From Isotricha intestinalis (Eukaryota; Ciliophora; Litostomatea; Vestibuliferida; Isotrichidae), in the NCBI GenBank assembly GCA_023807065.1, contig JAJJLU010000013.1, positions 1 through 58,229 of the forward strand: a stretch of 58,229 nucleotides of DNA, read 5' to 3'. How positions within the stretch are numbered: the stretch's first letter is position 1; each line of letters opens with the position of its first letter. The position numbers and the translations under genes were made by a program. The notes beneath the pieces are model-generated. The model saw nothing but the letters and a program-made list of their open reading frames with translations. It searched no databases and was not told the DNA's origin. Of the stretch, positions 18,545-28,748 are shown piece by piece.

Positions 18545-19567
18545 TTAATTAACTTTTTCCCTTTTGAAAATTTCTCCAAGAATACTATAAGGTTTTTGAA
18601 AAATAATAGGATTTAATTTAATAATATCAATAATTCTAATTGGTTTTCCTAAAGGAATTAAATGTTCTTTTCTAAATTTTTTAAAAACAAAAGATTTTTC
18701 TTTATGACTTTCATCAAAATAAGAAGTAAAAAAATGATTATTATTATTTGAATTTGCTCTAATATTAGAATCAGATAAATAAGAAAGACATCTTTGATTA
18801 TTAGATTCAGTTGTTTCATTTCTTTCACTTCTTTTATCTAAAGTAAAAACTGTATTATGATTAAAATCTTGACTTCCTAAAGTTATTTTTTTTTTTGTTA
18901 TTTTACTTACATAAAATCTTTTTTCTTTATTTGTATTTCTACTTCTATTTTTTCTAACTATTTGAATTTTATTAAAATCATTTATTTCTCTATTACTTTG
19001 AATATTTGAAGTTAACATATGTCTATCAATTCTTATTTTTTTTATTTGAATTTTTCCTTCTTCTTCATTTTTTTTTTCTTCTTCTTCTACTTTTTTCAAA
19101 GTGTCTTCTTTTTGAATTTTTGTAATTTTTCTTAACTTTTTATTATATTTAAAATTACTTAAAGTTAAATTTTTTAATCGAGTTGTATCAATAGTTTTTT
19201 TATATTTATGGAAATTTTGATTAGTATGAAATAATCGATTTTTTTTTTTTGATTCAATTATTTTTCTTTGTTCCAAATAATTCCTATCATTACTATCTAA
19301 AATATTTGCTAAGTCATTTAAATATTTTTTATCATATAAATTTAATTTTTTATTAAAAAAAAGATTATACTGTTTCACTATGTCATTAAATCTCATTTTT
19401 TTTTCCATATTATCTAAAATTTGTTCTCTTGTCTTTTTCATATCAATCACATCTTTTCTATTTCCATGAACTAATTTAAATCCTATTTCATCTCCTTGTA
19501 AACTTATTATTCTTCTTTTTTGATATTCTTGATCTTTTTCACTCATATATAAATTTTGTGTGGACAT
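18545..19567 (-). CDS. basic, mostly disordered protein of unknown function
   Basis: A 340-residue protein very rich in K, R and N. The N-terminal 110 residues look partly helical (YMSEKDQEYQKRRIISLQGD, then MEKKMRFNDIVKQYNLFFNK). The middle carries many basic clusters (KKKNRLF, KYKKTIDTTRLKNL). The C-terminal 40 residues form an ordered-looking block (EHLIPLGKPIRIIDIIKLNP) followed by SILGEIFKREKV. No domain recognised. Its strong positive charge could mean nucleic-acid or tubulin binding, but nothing specific supports that. Confidence 0.6.
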   Translation of the reverse strand: MSTQNLYMSEKDQEYQKRRIISLQGDEIGFKLVHGNRKDVIDMKKTREQILDNMEKKMRFNDIVKQYNLFFNKKLNLYDKKYLNDLANILDSNDRNYLEQRKIIESKKKNRLFHTNQNFHKYKKTIDTTRLKNLTLSNFKYNKKLRKITKIQKEDTLKKVEEEEKKNEEEGKIQIKKIRIDRHMLTSNIQSNREINDFNKIQIVRKNRSRNTNKEKRFYVSKITKKKITLGSQDFNHNTVFTLDKRSERNETTESNNQRCLSYLSDSNIRANSNNNNHFFTSYFDESHKEKSFVFKKFRKEHLIPLGKPIRIIDIIKLNPIIFQKPYSILGEIFKREKVN

Positions 19568-19695
19568 TTTTTTATTTTTAATAATTATTTTTTTTTATTA
19601 TTTCTTTTGTTTTTTTAACTGAATGAAAAATAAGTAATTTATTTATACATAATTATTATGGTGATTATTTATAATATTATAAAAAATATTTTTAA

Positions 19696-20937
19696 TCATT
19701 TTAATAAATTATAACTTTTCTTTTTAAAATTAGTAAAAGTATTTGATTTCATTTGATGATTATTTCTAGAATTTTCATTTAATTTATTAACAATTGACTC
19801 ATCAGCTTTTTTAGTATCATAATTAATTGTACTTAATATACTTTGTTTACTAACATCATTTTTATTGTTTGAAAAATTTTTAATTGGAGAAATTTTTCTA
19901 TATATTTTTCCACTAATGTAATTTCTGTTTTGGTAAAATATTAAATCTTGATAAATTAAAAATTGGCATTTTTTTATTTCTTCTCTTTCATCATCTGATA
20001 TTGGGACTTTTCTAATAAAAGAATCATTATTATTATTAATATCACTAGCCTTAATTAAAAAAGGAGAATTATCATTATGAATATTAAAAAAAAATTTAAT
20101 ATATCCATCTTTAATAAAATGTAATTCATCTTTCATTTTAATTAAATAATTCCTATCAAAACAAAATCTTTTTTCTAATCTACTAATATTAAATTTTCCT
20201 TCAAGAGAAAAGTGATTGAATTCTTTTCTAAAATTAATAAATGAATTAACAATATTAATAGTATATCTTCTTAATTTTTGAATTTCTTCAGAAATATTTT
20301 CTAAAATTTCTTCATTTGATTCTGGAGATTTTTTTTTTAAAATATTTGATAATTGAATATTTAAAGTTTTTAATTGAGAAATACAATCAATTCTTTCTTT
20401 AATATATTTTGTTAATTCAAGCAATTCAAATTTAAAAAAATTAATTGAATCAATTTCACATTGATAAAATTCTATTTTTTGATTTGTGTCTAATTGAGAT
20501 GATATAACTTCAAAAAGTTCTTTATATGATTCTAATACACATAAGTCATCCCAAATGATTATTACTTCTTTCTTTAATTTTATTATCTTTTCATTTTCTA
20601 TATTGTTTATATATTTTTCAGAAAGTATTGAATTACTTTTTATTGATTGTCTTTTTAAACTAAAACTTGAAGATGTTGAATTCAAATTATTATTATATAC
20701 ATTATATGTTGAAAATGAATTTGAAAATATTTTTTTGCTTATTTTGTCAGTTTTTCTGTTTCTCAAATTCTTAAAAATTCTTTCAGAGAAAGGATTATTT
20801 TCATTTTTATTATTAAATCTATTATCCCATTTTTTCTCTTTCATTGTTGTTTCATAAGTATTTAATCCAGGTAAACTTGAACTTTTTTCTAATTTTTGTT
20901 CTTTTTTTTTTATTGATTTTAAAATCAAATTTTTCAT
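19696..20937 (-). CDS. unknown protein with central helical domain
   Basis: A 413-residue protein. Residues 1-115 are basic and Ser/Asn-rich. A helical region begins at about 123 (EVIIIWDDLCVLESYKELFEVI) and continues through KFELLELTKYIKERIDCISQ to about 260. It then passes into RRYTINIVNSFINFRKEFNHFS and a segment FCFDRNYLIKMKDELHFI. The WDDL...Y...F opening, followed by repeated amphipathic helices, looks conserved, but I cannot name a family. The last 120 residues are polar. Transcribed with its neighbours on the minus strand. Confidence 0.6.
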   Translation of the reverse strand: MKNLILKSIKKKEQKLEKSSSLPGLNTYETTMKEKKWDNRFNNKNENNPFSERIFKNLRNRKTDKISKKIFSNSFSTYNVYNNNLNSTSSSFSLKRQSIKSNSILSEKYINNIENEKIIKLKKEVIIIWDDLCVLESYKELFEVISSQLDTNQKIEFYQCEIDSINFFKFELLELTKYIKERIDCISQLKTLNIQLSNILKKKSPESNEEILENISEEIQKLRRYTINIVNSFINFRKEFNHFSLEGKFNISRLEKRFCFDRNYLIKMKDELHFIKDGYIKFFFNIHNDNSPFLIKASDINNNNDSFIRKVPISDDEREEIKKCQFLIYQDLIFYQNRNYISGKIYRKISPIKNFSNNKNDVSKQSILSTINYDTKKADESIVNKLNENSRNNHQMKSNTFTNFKKKSYNLLK

Positions 20938-21307
20938 ATTTTAAATAAATTCAATTTATTTATTAATTAAAATCTAAACTTTCCTTAAAAAAAAATAATA
21001 TTTTTGTTATCATTCTTAATTAAAATTATTAAAAATCATAAAATAAAATTAATAATTATTATTTAAAGTGTAATGTTCTTTAACATAAGAATGAATTAAA
21101 CAACTCCATAAATATTTATATTGATAATATAATTATTAAATATATTAAATTATAAAAATTGAAATTTAAAAATTTAAAAAGTTAGAGTTAAAAAAAAAAT
21201 TAAATTTTTTATTTCATATTTTAAATTTAAATCATTTTAAAGTTTCCCTTGTAAAAATTTTAAATCAAAAAAAAAAAAAAATAAAATCACTAAAAAGAAG
21301 TCCAAAA
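20938..21307. other. gene-free spacer
   Basis: 370 bases of almost pure A/T, holding the upstream region of the gene starting at 20937 and the downstream region of the one ending at 21308. No RNA gene, repeat or coding remnant was seen. Confidence 0.6.
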
Positions 21308-22555
21308 TTAATTTGTTTTAATTTGAGAAATAGTATTACCTTTAGTTCCCATCATAGTACTTTGACTCATCATTTGATTTTTATCATTTAAGCTTTTTCC
21401 AATATTTCCACTTTGATTAAGAAAAGCTTTTAAATTACTTAAAGAATTTTCAATAATTTGTGCATTTTGTTCAACAACACATCTTAATTTTTCATTTCTT
21501 CTTAAATTTTGTAATAATCTCATATCTCTATCTAAAACACATTCTAATTCTTTTGCAAGTTTTTCATTTTGTTCTGTTAAAACTAAAATATGTCTTTTAT
21601 AACCTTCTAATTCATTTCCTAATTTAATTTTATCATTACCTAATTTTTCCAAAGTCATTTGAATTGAATCATTTTCATTTTGTAATTTCTTTATTTCTTC
21701 ATTTCTTTCATTAATTAAATTTTCTAATTTTTGATTATTTTCTTCTACTTGATTTCTAATTGAATTTTCTTTTGCTAAAGCATTATTTAAATTTGAATTA
21801 TCTGTTTTATTTTTATTATATTCATCATTTAAAATATTAAAATCACTTTCTAATTTATCAATTTGTCTATTTGCTAATTCTAATTGATTTTGTGCTTTAT
21901 ATAATGCATCTTCTCTTGATTTTAATTTACCTAATAAATTATTATTCTCAAATTTCTGTTGTTCTAAATTCTTTAAAATTTCTTGATTTTGTAAATTTTT
22001 TTCATTTAATAATTTATTTTGATCATTTGCTTGTTGACTTAAATGTTCAATTTGATCATTTAAATTTTGAATATTATTTGTATTCACTTGTCTTGTTTGA
22101 TTTAATTGCATAATTTGTCTTTCAATATTACATTTATCTTCACTTAATTTTGATAATATATTTTCTTGTTCACAAACTTGATCTTTTAATCCTTGATTTT
22201 CTGCTGTTTTACTTTCTAAATTTCTAAATAAATTATTATTATCATTATATAATTTCTTATTCATTGCAATTTTTTCATTCAATTCATTCAATAAATTTTC
22301 ATTTTGATTTTTTAAATCTGAAATTGCTTTATTTCCAGAATCTGTTTTTGATCTTAATTCATATTCTAAATGAAGTTTTGCTTCTGATAATAATTGAAGT
22401 TCATTTTGTAAATTGCGGTATTTTGATTGAAGTTGACAAAAATCTTTTTGATTTTGCTCTTTCTCAAATATTTCTGCCTTTAATTGAGATATTATTCTAT
22501 CTTGATCTAAGTTTCCATTGTTATTTATTTCGTAGGTTTGGTTGTATCCACTCAT
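21308..22555 (-). CDS. long coiled-coil protein
   Basis: A 415-residue protein, coiled coil from about residue 18 to 345, rich in Q, N, E and L with heptad-like spacing (IISQLKAEIFEKEQNQKDF, LQNELQLLSEAKLHLEYELR, and so on). The C-terminal 70 residues are less charged and appear specific: LDRDMRLLQNLRRNEKLRCV, VEQNAQIIENSLSNLKAFL, then a Ser/Met-rich end. The family is not certain. Coiled-coil proteins with this composition are common in ciliate cortical and basal-body structures, which is context and not evidence. Codons are slightly richer in G/C than in the unknown genes upstream, consistent with an abundant protein. Confidence 0.75.
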   Translation of the reverse strand: MSGYNQTYEINNNGNLDQDRIISQLKAEIFEKEQNQKDFCQLQSKYRNLQNELQLLSEAKLHLEYELRSKTDSGNKAISDLKNQNENLLNELNEKIAMNKKLYNDNNNLFRNLESKTAENQGLKDQVCEQENILSKLSEDKCNIERQIMQLNQTRQVNTNNIQNLNDQIEHLSQQANDQNKLLNEKNLQNQEILKNLEQQKFENNNLLGKLKSREDALYKAQNQLELANRQIDKLESDFNILNDEYNKNKTDNSNLNNALAKENSIRNQVEENNQKLENLINERNEEIKKLQNENDSIQMTLEKLGNDKIKLGNELEGYKRHILVLTEQNEKLAKELECVLDRDMRLLQNLRRNEKLRCVVEQNAQIIENSLSNLKAFLNQSGNIGKSLNDKNQMMSQSTMMGTKGNTISQIKTN

Positions 22556-22705
22556 TTAATTTATATCAATATTTATAATTATTTTTCTTATTTTTTTATA
22601 TTTTTCAAAGGAGTTATTTTTTTTTTGTATAATAGATAATGATGAATTTTTTATTTTTTGATCATTTAAAATTAATAAAATAAAAAATAAAAAAAAAATG
22701 AAAAT

Positions 22706-23443
22706 TTATTTATTATTTTCATCAAGTAAATTAATATTATTTTTATATTCATCAGGAACAATACTATTTTTATATTCCATTAGAACATTATAAGCATTAC
22801 TAATAGTATTTTCAGTAGTACCAACATTTTTGGAAATAAATTTTTTATTAACATCCTTTAAATTTAATAACTTAGCTCCAATTAAAATGCAAGCAGCGGC
22901 AATAGTATTAGGATTTCTCCCAGCAATTAATTCATATTTACAAACATTATTTCCAATTTCAACAGAAATATTTTTTAAAGTAGAATTATCTTTATTAATT
23001 AATTTATCGCAATAATTATTGATTAATCCAGAAACAGTTTGAGGAATTTGATTTTTATTTTCTTCAATAGTATCTTTAATTAAATTATAACATTTATTTA
23101 CTCCTTTCTTATCTAATTCTAATTGTGATGCTATTTCTTGCATTGTTTTTGGCTCTTCTGCATTTCTACATGCTATAAATATTACTGATGCTATTGTATT
23201 ATCATATAATTTCTGCTTTAATTTTTTCTCATCTATCACTTTCAATGAAAGTGTTTTCACTTTCTCTATTATTTCCTTTGATAAATTCATTTTTTTCCCA
23301 AAATTTTCCACTTTTTCATTTATTTTATTTTGAGAAGTATTTGACTCTTTTTTATTTCCTTTTGATTTATGTGATTTTTGATTTGAAGATATTTCTTCTT
23401 CAATATTTAATTTTTCTTTATTTATTTCTTCATTTGATTTCAT
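22706..23443 (-). CDS. TFIIB-like protein (cyclin folds only, no zinc ribbon)
   Basis: A 245-residue protein with two TFIIB-type cyclin repeats. Repeat 1, about 45-130, includes ASVIFIACRNAEEPKTMQEIA, where homologues read A.x.IA.R....RT..EI. Repeat 2, about 133-225, includes YELIAGRNPNTIAAACILIG, matching the GRxPxxIAAAxIY signature. TFIIB links TBP-bound promoter DNA to RNA polymerase II. The N-terminal Cys zinc ribbon that recruits polymerase is missing. Residues 1-44 are polar and contain no cysteine, and no ribbon-coding exon is visible in the 150 bases upstream. It may be a divergent TFIIB/Brf paralogue with altered role. Confidence 0.85.
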   Translation of the reverse strand: MKSNEEINKEKLNIEEEISSNQKSHKSKGNKKESNTSQNKINEKVENFGKKMNLSKEIIEKVKTLSLKVIDEKKLKQKLYDNTIASVIFIACRNAEEPKTMQEIASQLELDKKGVNKCYNLIKDTIEENKNQIPQTVSGLINNYCDKLINKDNSTLKNISVEIGNNVCKYELIAGRNPNTIAAACILIGAKLLNLKDVNKKFISKNVGTTENTISNAYNVLMEYKNSIVPDEYKNNINLLDENNK

Positions 23444-23759
23444 ATTTGTTTTTTTTTATAATTTGAAAATTATTTCCCAACATTAAAAATTATTATTATA
23501 TTGTTTATTATTTTAATAATTAATTATTTCAAAAAAATTATTTTGTTTTTATTAAAAACAATCTTAAATGATGCTTTTATTTTATCTAAAATAAATTTTT
23601 TTTGACTTTTAATTCATCATATAAATATTTATTATAATTGAATTTATTTTTAAAACTTTGAAAGATTTTTTAACTAATTATTTTATATTTGTAACATTAA
23701 AAAAATTTTATTCCCATTTTATTTTACAAAAAACTTTATATTTAATTTATGTTAACTTC

Positions 23760-24240
23760 ATAATTTATTTAATAAATTGAAAACTTTTGAATTCTTTCTT
23801 TCTTTGAATTACAATATCAAAAGGATTTTCATCCAATATAATTTTATATTCAAAATAAGTTCTTTTCCAATTATTTTATTTACTAAATTAATTTATTTCA
23901 AATCTTTTTTCAATAATCTAAAATTAAATTATTTTCTTTATCAAATAAATAATTCATTCCTGAAACACAACTAATTCTTAGAGGATTAAAAGGATAATTT
24001 TTAGGAAATTTAATTATACTTTTAACTTCATTCATAAATTTTACATAGATTATAAAATGTTCTTTTTCTCCTTCAAAGTGTCTGAACAAATAATAAATAA
24101 ATAAATTTTCATTTTGATAATAATTTTAAAATCTCCTAAATCTTTTTTATTATTTATTTTGCCATCGAAATCATATTATTAATTTTTTTTACATCAATTT
24201 TTATATTAGAATTTTCAATTTCAATTTCCACTTTTAATTA
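23760..24240 (-). pseudogene. decayed coding remnant, origin uncertain
   Basis: Minus-strand pieces in different frames carry protein-like sequence. One stretch of about 60 codons (24089 to 23910) reads LFRHFEGEKEHFIIYVKF, then IIKFPKNYPFNPLRISCVSG, then NYLFDKENNLILDY before TGA. A later piece in another frame reads TYFEYKIILDENPFDIVIQR. The FPKNYPFNP and NYLFDKENNLILD fragments recall an E2-conjugating-enzyme core (FPxxYPFxPP, then ...NGxICLD) with the active-site Cys lost, but the match is weak and other origins are possible. Stops at either end and frame changes, without usable GT-AG introns, indicate decay. Flanking bases 23444-23760 hold nothing recognisable. Confidence 0.45.
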
Positions 24241-24303
24241 ATTTAAGTAATTAAAAAGAGTTATAAAACAATTAATTTTTATTAAATATATCTATAATAT
24301 TAT

Positions 24304-24867
24304 TTAACAGCAACAATTAGATGAATGTCTTCCTCCACATTTATAGCAAAAAATAATATTATATATTTCATCATTATGAACATCAGGAAAAATTTTATGA
24401 TTTAATAGTTTTTTTTTTTTTTTAATTTCTCTTTGAAAGAATAATAAAATTGAATAAAAATCATTATTTATAATATTATTATTTGAGTAATCATGATTTA
24501 ATTGTTTTTCAATTTCTTCAAACGATAAAATATCATCATCAGAATCATAATCATATATAATAAAAGGTGGTTTTTTCATTGGACAAATAAAGTGTTTATC
24601 ACTTCCACAAAAAAGACATGTTATATTATTTTGATCAATATTTAATGTTGGATTTACTAAACAATTTTCACTTGAATGATTAAAATTATTGCAATTATCA
24701 CATTTTGTAATAATTGCATTCTCTTTAAATAAATTTGTCGTTTTGTTTTTTTTTTTGATATTATTTATTTTGACATTTTTATTTTTTGTTTTGTTATTAT
24801 TATATTTTTTTGATTTATTTCTTTTTTTATTTTTACTTTTTAATCTTTTGTTTTGAAAACTTTTCAT
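24304..24867 (-). CDS. CCHC zinc-knuckle protein
   Basis: A 187-residue protein. Residues 1-50 are lysine/asparagine-rich and basic. A zinc knuckle follows: CDNCNNFNHSSENC fits C-x2-C-x4-H-x4-C (about 56-69). A second, shorter one reads CLFCGSDKHFIC (C-x2-C-x4-H-x2-C, about 85-96), and a third sits at the C-terminus, CYKCGGRHSSNCCC. An acidic patch (YDYDSDDDILSFEEIEKQL) separates knuckles two and three. Proteins with serial knuckles bind single-stranded RNA, and the ZCCHC7/Air family of the TRAMP nuclear RNA surveillance complex is one candidate. The specific family is inference. Confidence 0.72.
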   Translation of the reverse strand: MKSFQNKRLKSKNKKRNKSKKYNNNKTKNKNVKINNIKKKNKTTNLFKENAIITKCDNCNNFNHSSENCLVNPTLNIDQNNITCLFCGSDKHFICPMKKPPFIIYDYDSDDDILSFEEIEKQLNHDYSNNNIINNDFYSILLFFQREIKKKKKLLNHKIFPDVHNDEIYNIIFCYKCGGRHSSNCCC

Positions 24868-25330
24868 CTTTTTATTTTTAAAGTTTTAAAATCTATTTAT
24901 ATTTAAATTAAGAAAGATAAATTTTGAAATTCACTTAATATGAAATAAATTATATTTCAGTTAACAAACAATTTTTTGATTTATTCTTTTATCCAAATTT
25001 TAAATATTTTTAATCTAAAATAGAAGAAAAATCTAATTAAAATGAATTTTCTTTGATGTCATTATTTCATTTTCATAAATACTACTTTCTAAATTTTATT
25101 TATATTATTCATATATTTAACATATTTTCAATATTATATTTAATATTATTATATAATTAATTTCTTTATTTTATATTATTATTATTACATTAAGTCTCTA
25201 TTTTAAAAATATTTAAATATAACATTTGCTTTTAAAAGTTCATATTTTCTAAAAATCTTATTCATTTATGTGTATTTCATAAATAAAGATTTTAAAAAAA
25301 TCTATGAAAAAAATTAAATTCTTAAAATAG
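24868..25330. other. gene-free spacer
   Basis: 463 bases of low-complexity A/T sequence between two minus-strand genes. I see no open frame of note, structured RNA or repeat. Confidence 0.6.
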
Positions 25331-26851
25331 TTAATTTATAAATTTAATTTTATTTTGAATTTGTTCAAAATTTTTTATAGCAAGAGAATGTACAATTATA
25401 TTTTCTTCACTAATAAATTTTTTATATGTATCAAAAATATAAGAAATATTTTTTGATTTTTTAAATTTTGATTGTTTACAACAAATCATCCATTTAATGA
25501 AAAAGCAAACACTAATATCTTTATAAAAAATATATTGTTGTTTAATTTCAATTTGAGGAATTTTGAACAAATTCATATTATTTTTGTTTGAATTTTTATC
25601 TTGATTATCGGAATGTTCATTACATCTAATTCTTCTATTATTTCTATTCTTATTGTTATTATTCAAATTTAAATTAATTAAAGATTTTGAATTATTTCCT
25701 AAATCAAAAATTAAATTATTTGAAAAATGAAGATCATTTGAATTATTATTATTTTTTAATTGAATAGAATTTAGTAAAAGGGTATTGATATCTTTTAATA
25801 AATTAAATTTATAAAAAATCCAATTTAACCCAGAAGCAATAATATAAATTGCTTGTGTAGTTCCTCCAAAATCAGCTAAAATATTCGGAATTTTTTTATA
25901 ACTTCTTTCATATATCATACCATTATTTTGCATCCAAAAATAATAAGCTCCTAAAATACCTACTGAAGATTCCCAAATTTCTTTTTCATTTTTTTCAAAT
26001 CTATGAGCACTTTTTTCATTCATTGAATTAAAAAGTAATCCATTATCAGTTTTAACTTTTAAAGGATCAAAATTTAAATTATTTCCTGCAAAATTTAATT
26101 GAGAATATCCTTGAGTGATAGAAATAAGTGATAATTTTAAAGGATTTTTATAATTTTGAATATCAACGTTAAAAGAAAAAAAACGAAAATCAAATGCCAT
26201 TCCAAAAAGTTTTTTTTCAATATTTTCAGGAGTATCACATGAATAATTATTTAAACTTGAATTAACACATTTTTGAGCAATAATTCCATAATAAGTAAAA
26301 TTTGGATTAGACATTCCATGTTTAATTGAAGGATAAGAGAAATTTAATTCATTATATTTAGTAATTTTTCCTGTTGTTGAATTATAAAAACTTTCAATAC
26401 AAAATGAATTATTAAGAAAATCAGCATCATCAATTATTGATAAAATATTCTTATTAAAATACTTTTTCATATCTTTATTACAAAATGAATAAATATAATG
26501 ATCATAATTTTCTCTTTTTCCATCTATTGAATATTGTTCTAAAGGAATTAATGTAACTCCTAAAATTTGAATTATTCTTGGATCAGCAATTATATATAAT
26601 AACTTGAAATAATGAAATAATGCAGAAGTATTTAAAAAATATATTCCTGCATCTTCAATTACTTTATTATAAAAATATGAGGAGACCCCTATATGAAAAA
26701 TAATATCTGAACTAAAATATATAAAAAGTATTATATATAACAAATAGGTTATTATAGTTAATATTCCATTTATATAACTTGAATGAGAACTTTGACCATA
26801 GAAATGTAATGTTAATTTGGGGGATAAAAAGTCAAATTGTTTTAAAGACAT
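25331..26851 (-). CDS. two-ended membrane protein with large luminal/extracellular domain
   Basis: A 506-residue protein. It opens with FDFLSPKLTLHFYGQSSHSS, followed by a membrane helix (about 30-52, ILTIITYLLYIILFIYF). Residues 60-315 are an ectodomain with several Cys and N-x-S/T sites (NNSFC, YNSTT, NFT, NSSLNNYSC). A signature IPNILADFGGTTQAIYIIAS (about 324-343) leads into a second membrane helix. The last 160 residues are polar and presumably cytosolic. The pattern N-terminal helix, large glycosylated domain, FGG plus helix recurs at 47333 and 50392 here. It superficially resembles ERGIC/Erv41-46 cargo receptors, but I would not transfer that function. Confidence 0.72.
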   Translation of the reverse strand: MSLKQFDFLSPKLTLHFYGQSSHSSYINGILTIITYLLYIILFIYFSSDIIFHIGVSSYFYNKVIEDAGIYFLNTSALFHYFKLLYIIADPRIIQILGVTLIPLEQYSIDGKRENYDHYIYSFCNKDMKKYFNKNILSIIDDADFLNNSFCIESFYNSTTGKITKYNELNFSYPSIKHGMSNPNFTYYGIIAQKCVNSSLNNYSCDTPENIEKKLFGMAFDFRFFSFNVDIQNYKNPLKLSLISITQGYSQLNFAGNNLNFDPLKVKTDNGLLFNSMNEKSAHRFEKNEKEIWESSVGILGAYYFWMQNNGMIYERSYKKIPNILADFGGTTQAIYIIASGLNWIFYKFNLLKDINTLLLNSIQLKNNNNSNDLHFSNNLIFDLGNNSKSLINLNLNNNNKNRNNRRIRCNEHSDNQDKNSNKNNMNLFKIPQIEIKQQYIFYKDISVCFFIKWMICCKQSKFKKSKNISYIFDTYKKFISEENIIVHSLAIKNFEQIQNKIKFIN

Positions 26852-27137
26852 TTTTTTTATTTTTAAAATTTTTTTAATTCATTTTTTTAAAAGGCTTATT
26901 TCATTCTCTTTTTACTGTAAAGTGCGAATTTTAAAATTCTAAAACTAAGAAAAATATATTCAATTATTTATATTTTTTAAAACATTTAAAAATTTTTTTG
27001 AGATTTTAATTTCAATTTTTTGTAATTATATACATAATCAGAATAAATAAATAATATAAATAAAAACTATCATAAAAACAATTAAAAATGTCTTTAAAAT
27101 ATTTTTTAAATAATAAAAAAAAATTAAAAAAAAAATC

Positions 27138-28748
27138 TTATTTCCTATTCGAAGTATACTTCAACATATTAAGATTCTTTTGAGTATCAAATTTCCAATT
27201 AGAAAACTTTTCTCTAATATCAGTGATCATTTGTTTAAGTGAAGTGAAGAACCATTTAACAGAATTATTAATAGTTCTCAAATTATAATCCATTAAATCA
27301 TTTTGTCCAGAAACTAAATTAGAATTTCTAACTCTTTCTTCATAATCTCTGAATAATTCATTAACACTTTTTTCTAAAGATTGAATTTCTTCAAAACTTC
27401 TGCCAACCATCCAAAGAACTCCTTGATTATATTGTGCATGACTTCCAGAATATTGTTCATCTTTATCTGCTAATTTTTGCTTTAAATTTGAAATTTCATT
27501 TTCATAAATTTTTTTTGTATTATGAAAATTGGATGCTACTTTAAATGCATTATCTATTAAATCCATTCCTTCAGGATTTGTTCTTAATTTATTATTTAAT
27601 ACTATATTATCTCTTAAATCATCTCTTGTTTTTTTTATTTCCTTTTTTAATTTTGCAATTTGACTCTTTGCAGTATATTCATCATACCCACTTTTCATTG
27701 CTAATTTTCTTCTTAAACTCATAATTTCTGTTTGATATTTATTTTTTGTTCTATTAATTTCTTTCTGTTCTCTTTCTCTCCAAATTCTATTTAAAGAAGA
27801 TAATAATTCATTAATTAAATTTTCGCTTAAATCAACATTATATTTTTGTTTAAATTGAACAGCAAAATCATAAGCTTCACTTGGAACCCAATTTTGATTA
27901 TCTTTTAAAATTTCTTGACTTTTAGGAACATAACCTTTTTCTTTTAATTTAGTATTAGTAGCAGCAGAAATAGCTTTTCTTTTATTTCCAGTATCTCTAA
28001 TAAATCTAACTCCTCCTGGAATAGTTTCACTTAAATATGCAAAGTCTTTAAATTCATCTGTTGATTTTAACATTTGTAATAATCTTTGATTATCATCTTT
28101 TAAATGCTCTATTTCTAACATCATTGTACCTTCACTTTGCTTTTGAAGATATAATTGATCTATTTTTCTCTCTAAATCTGATATCTTCTCTGCTTGCTTT
28201 TGATTTAACTTCTTCTCATTTGTTAATTCTTCTTTTATTTCATTTGCATTCTTTTGAGATGCTTCTTTATTCACTGTAAAATTTTTTATTGTTTCATCTT
28301 TTGATTTTAATTTCTGAGTTAAATTCTCTAATTGTTTTTGTTTATCTTCTAATTCTTTATTTATACTTTCAAATTTATCTCTTGCTTTATCATTTAATGC
28401 TTTATTTGATGTTTTTAATTCTGCAATTTGTCTTTCATATTTTTCTTTATCTGAATTTAATTGTCTATTACTATTATTTTGCTTTGTTATTTGTTCTTTT
28501 AATGTTTCATTTTCATCCTCTGTGTTTTTTAATTTGGATACTAATTTATATTTTTGTTCTCCCATTGTTTTTAAACGAGATTCTAAAATGTCTATTTTTT
28601 CTAATAGTTCCTGAATTTTTCTCTCATATTCATGTGCATCCATTCTTTTTATTCCAAAAGATTGGGTTTCTTCTTGATTTGGATTGAATTTTGAGGAACC
28701 TTGTAAATCAGCTTCATTTGGATTCTTGTAATTCATTGGATCTTCCAT
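27138..28748 (-). CDS. coiled-coil protein with conserved C-terminal region, probably cytoskeletal
   Basis: A 536-residue protein. Residues 35-240 are coiled coil (YERKIQELLEKIDILESRLK and onward). A globular or conserved-looking region then runs to the end: FAYLSETIPGGVRFIRD, then NQNWVPSEAYDFAVQFKQKY, then NRIWREREQKEINRTKNKYQ, then NQGVLWMVGRSFEEIQSLEK, then NNSVKWFFTSLKQMITDIRE. The WVPSEAY and IWREREQ motifs look strongly conserved and I associate this style with ciliary or basal-body proteins, but cannot name the orthologue. Codon use and G/C content are above the local average, which suggests good expression. Its start lies 231 bases from the divergent CCT3 gene. Confidence 0.75.
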   Translation of the reverse strand: MEDPMNYKNPNEADLQGSSKFNPNQEETQSFGIKRMDAHEYERKIQELLEKIDILESRLKTMGEQKYKLVSKLKNTEDENETLKEQITKQNNSNRQLNSDKEKYERQIAELKTSNKALNDKARDKFESINKELEDKQKQLENLTQKLKSKDETIKNFTVNKEASQKNANEIKEELTNEKKLNQKQAEKISDLERKIDQLYLQKQSEGTMMLEIEHLKDDNQRLLQMLKSTDEFKDFAYLSETIPGGVRFIRDTGNKRKAISAATNTKLKEKGYVPKSQEILKDNQNWVPSEAYDFAVQFKQKYNVDLSENLINELLSSLNRIWREREQKEINRTKNKYQTEIMSLRRKLAMKSGYDEYTAKSQIAKLKKEIKKTRDDLRDNIVLNNKLRTNPEGMDLIDNAFKVASNFHNTKKIYENEISNLKQKLADKDEQYSGSHAQYNQGVLWMVGRSFEEIQSLEKSVNELFRDYEERVRNSNLVSGQNDLMDYNLRTINNSVKWFFTSLKQMITDIREKFSNWKFDTQKNLNMLKYTSNRK

